Source of the DNA: Theobroma cacao
Lineage: Eukaryota; Streptophyta; Magnoliopsida; Malvales; Malvaceae
DNA: 64,000 nucleotides
Direction: 5' to 3'
Assembly (NCBI RefSeq): GCF_000208745.1
Contig: NC_030855.1
Location: 25,301,549-25,365,548, forward strand
Shown here: positions 61,162 to 64,000 of the stretch, in pieces
Layout of the letters: each line of letters opens with the position of its first letter
Position numbering within the stretch: the first letter of the stretch is position 1
Notes under the pieces: model-generated
The model's database searches: none
What the model was told of the DNA's origin: nothing
The model's input: only the letters and a program-made list of their open reading frames with translations
Translations under genes and position numbers: made by a program

Positions 61162-63621
61162 TCACTTTGATTTCCTGGTGGACTTGGATTTCTTCATCTT
61201 GCTGGACTTGTCGTCGGCAGTGGTCCAAGTATATCCACTAGGAATAGCGAAAGGATCCGCTTGTTGTGCCATTGAAGAAGAAGAAGAACTACGCTGTTGC
61301 TGTTGCTGCTGCTGCTGCTTGCTGGCAGACACTGATTGACTGTTGCTTCGCCTCAACCACGCCGTCGACGGCCACGATGACGACGACGATGATGATGGCA
61401 ACGACGACTTGTGGGTCTCGGGTTTTTGGTCCTCCTCCGCTTGGCCTCCGCCTCTTCCTCCGCCGTAAGAAAAATGCCGAGGACTCGAGAGCGGGGTGTA
61501 GAACTGTTCTGTTGGTTGGAGCTCGACGAATTTCGTGAAGGTTATCACCACCCTCACAGTAGGGACGACCGGTATCGCAACCTGCCCCCACCAAACAATC
61601 AATTAAGACCCCACCTTGTCTGAAAATCACCCCAAAGTCAAAAAGCGAAAGAGATTTACTCCTATTTGTATACAATTCAAACGGGACAGGACAGGACAGT
61701 TTAACGGTTGAACCACTCCCGCCTGATTCCTTGAACATCCATGATCCTGCCACGTCATCATCTACGGTCTGTCCAGACTGCGTGGACGGATCGTGGCGGA
61801 CGGAACATTACCTGACCAGAAGACGATAAAAAAAAAAGACCGGGCCCCACGAGGGAAGAACCTTTGTCTGAAAGAGAAAAAGAAACCTCGGATGATGTGG
61901 ATCCCGCGAGATGGGGGGTTGGGAATCACCGTCGGATCTAGAACAAAGCGATGGGAGAAGTCCACGTCCGCTAATTCGACCCAAGACTTCTCCACTAATC
62001 AGAGAGGGAACGAAAATAAAGCAAAGGACTTGGGAGCACAGTTTTGCTTTTGTCATGGTGCTCAAGCAAAGGTCAGGCTCGCTTGCTTGCCTAAAGCATC
62101 AAAAGACCCAAAAGAGACACCCTGCTAAGGAGACAGGCACCCATGTGTACCCCCCACATTTTTTAAATAAAAATAAAAAAAATTTAGAAAATTAACGCTT
62201 TGTATTACCTTGACAGGAAATGTTCCCGGCGGGAACTTGGTGGTCAGCAACTCTCGCATCCTCCTTACAGCTTTCACTTTATTCGCCAAAATGTCAAGTA
62301 ACGGTAACAGCTCTTCTGTCTTTAACGGGAACTGTTCCGTTAACCAAACAGACGGCCGTAAACTTCTCACGTACTCTTTCTCCTTAGTTTGCGGAGGCGG
62401 CACCACCGTTGTGGTCGTCGTAGTCGGTACGAAAGTTGTCGATCTTCGAGGAGGCACAGCCGCCGCCGCTGACGAAGGAAAAACGTCCACACTCTTCCTC
62501 CCGACCGAAATCCACTCCCTCTCCTCTCTGACGAAGCTACTATGCCTTCTCCTATCAGGCATAGCGAAATTCGGATTCTCGCAAACTAAAAAACCGTCGT
62601 CGTCTTCGTCAAGCTCTAACGGTAACACCTGTTCACTTCCCGCGACGTCGTTTTCGGAACTCGCGACTTTTCGTGACCTGAAGCTGAAAATCACGTTATG
62701 TACTTCGTAAACTTTAGCTTTCCATTCACCGACGCTCTCGGTTTTCTCTTGGCGTCTCCAGTTAGTTCTTCCCACGAGTTCCGCTCTGGTTACGTCCATT
62801 CCCGGTCGGTACACGCTCGTTTGGGAACAAAAGCCTGCAATGTCAGATTCACTCATAGGAGCTCCGGCGTTTTCGAATGCGTCGAAGATTTTGCGATCGT
62901 CGCGGTTGAGGACTAGCAATGAGCCGCAAGGAATGTTGTGGACGTGATCGCCGTCGCCGAGAAAAAGAAAGCTTTGATCAGCCCGTTGGATTTTCAAGCC
63001 GTCGAATCCGGCTAATGAAGTATCCGCTCGGAGATTACCGTCGCGTTTCCAGATCTTGTACGTATCGGAAGGTGCGATTTTTCCGACGAATGGAATTACA
63101 GAGCTTTCGAAGTGGAAGGAGATTTCCATGTAGAAGTCCCGCATTCGGCGGAGAACGGCAATTACGCGAGGTAAACGACGGCGCCACTTGCTCCAGGCGG
63201 AGCGGTGGTGGAGTTTTAGCAGAACCAACGCAATGTCGGAGCTTCGGCGACACAGAGCTTCCTGGAGCGGATTCCAGCCCGCAGCGTTCTGGAGCGACAC
63301 GTCAGCTCCAGCAGCTGCAAGTGTTCTAGCCGCTACAGCGTCGTTGAGGCGGACTGCGAGGTGGAGAGGAGTTTCACGGAAGGGGACGTCACGACGGTCC
63401 AGAACAGCAGAGATTTGGTCAGCTACGCGCTCTTGACTCAACGAGTCGCACTCGGAGTGGATCTGGGCGGGATCAGCCAGCTTGGGTAGAGTGGAAACCA
63501 GTCGAGTCAGAGTCGTGTGATCCCCCAAGACGACGGCGTAGTGAACAGGACTGTGGTTGTAAGCCTCCGGCTTGATAGCAGGAAACGGCGTCGTCATGGA
63601 CGCCGATGATGATCTGGACAT
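61162..63621 (-). CDS. ANKRD13-like ankyrin repeat protein
   Basis: Two exons on the minus strand, 63621-62209 and 61581-61162, with a 627-bp GT-AG intron. They total 1833 nt (610 aa). Ankyrin repeats lie near residues 20-125 (SPVHYAVVLGD, ETPLHLAVRLND, DVSLQNAAGWNPLQEAL). A long GPCR-chaperone-1/ANKRD13 domain runs from about 155 to 480 (WRRRLPRVIAVLRRMRDFYM, EISFHFESSVIPFVGKIAPSDTYKI). After the splice it continues VAIPVVPTVRVVITFTKF. The tail is of low complexity: SSSSSSS, eight Q in a row, SSSSSS and a basic end (KMKKSKSTRKSK). Animal ANKRD13 proteins bind ubiquitinated cargo in endocytosis; the plant role is unknown. The ATG at 63621 is chosen because the in-frame codons further upstream lack an ATG. 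It is likely the counterpart of At1g11740/At1g62050 (from memory). Coding DNA is notably CpG-rich compared with its neighbours. Confidence 0.92.
61265..61320. repeat. Trinucleotide repeats coding Ser and Gln runs
   Basis: GAAGAAGAAGAAG and GCTGTTGCTGTTGCTGCTG runs encode SSSSSS and a Q8 run in the ankyrin protein tail. They are likely variable in length between individuals. Confidence 0.8.
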
Positions 63622-64000
63622 TCTCCTTTTTTTCCCTGTTTCCACTCCTTAATTCCGCAAATATAAGCGAGCGGTTATTTCGAATTGAGAAAATGGCGAA
63701 TGAAGTAAAAAATGAATATGTCTAAATCCAGAAAGGGCACTAGCAATAGAGCGAGGCAGGGGTATTACTGTCTTTCGATAAAAATAAATTTATTGGGCAG
63801 CGTGCAGAAGGAAAGAAAGAGAGGGACGAGATACACGCAATCTGGCGCGGCTTTTGTTGATGCTTCAGACAGGTCCAGTAAACCCTCTCCCCCCCCTCGC
63901 TTTACCTTCTCTTCTTTGTTTTGTCTTTTCCACTTTTTTTTCTGTTTTTTTAAATTTAAATAAATAAATTTGATTTATTTTAATTTTAAAATAATATTTT
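63622..64000. other. Ankyrin gene promoter and leader; AT-rich right edge
   Basis: The sequence upstream of the minus-strand start has no other gene. The last ~60 bases are very AT-rich. Confidence 0.45.

Noticed and set aside
61266..62710. Several plus-strand frames over the ankyrin gene (for example 62210-62710)
   Set aside because: High GC lowers stop frequency and opens mirror frames. The minus-strand gene with domain motifs explains them.
63622..63645. Extended N-terminus of the ankyrin protein
   Set aside because: The extension would begin at GTG. The ATG at 63621 is the first proper start.

Overview
This is nuclear DNA from a flowering plant, almost certainly a eudicot. The genes are rich in introns with plant-type splice sites and AT-rich introns. 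Several are nuclear genes for chloroplast proteins (ATP synthase gamma, starch synthase III), and plant-only families are present (P-class PPR, S40, DVL/RTFL, MIR171, a KNOX fragment). I cannot fix the species from sequence alone. Gene content is compatible with a malvid such as Theobroma or a relative, but that is a guess.

Layout. 1-5 kb: C-terminal part of a GON4L/YY1AP1-like SANT-domain nuclear protein (+), whose 5' end lies outside the window. 6.1-10.2 kb: a two-repeat tRNA-His guanylyltransferase (THG1) gene (+). 10.2-19.5 kb: a repeat-rich, gene-poor island. It holds a decayed Ty1/copia element on the minus strand split by a 2.8-kb solo LTR with a perfect 5-bp target duplication, several minisatellites, unrecognised exon-like pieces and a stray KNOX homeobox terminal exon. 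20.3-24.8 kb: an intronless PPR gene (+) and the intronless chloroplast ATP synthase gamma gene (+). 27.7-36.4 kb: 16-exon starch synthase III (+). 37.55 kb: a tRNA-His(GTG) gene (+). 39.4 kb: an S40-type senescence regulator (+). 42.9-47.2 kb: an 11-exon GT31 beta-1,3-galactosyltransferase (+). 49.6 kb: a MIR171 hairpin (-). 53.3 kb: a tiny DVL/ROTUNDIFOLIA-like peptide gene (-). 55.2-56.7 kb: ATG8 (+). 57.1 kb: a 63-bp minisatellite. 57.6 kb: a small conserved basic protein (-) with a degenerate duplicate at 58.9-59.0 kb. 61.2-63.6 kb: an ANKRD13-like ankyrin protein (-).

These genes do not form one pathway, since plant neighbours are normally independent. The order S40, PPR, SS3, galactosyltransferase, MIR171, ankyrin protein does match, from memory, Arabidopsis At1g11700-At1g11740. 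The MIR171-ATG8-ankyrin end matches its sister duplicate near At1g62035-At1g62050. This window therefore looks like a single conserved ancestral block. THG1 and a tRNA-His gene, enzyme and substrate, occur in the same window, probably by chance.

The most useful non-obvious items are the MIR171 precursor, the DVL peptide gene, a GC-AG intron, the exon-by-exon internal duplication of THG1, the nested solo LTR, the KNOX fragment and the duplicated, decayed small gene. I did not find convincing evidence for a wholly new biological system. Exon boundaries were read by eye from splice motifs and reading-frame continuity. Summed coding lengths of the complete multi-exon genes are all divisible by three.
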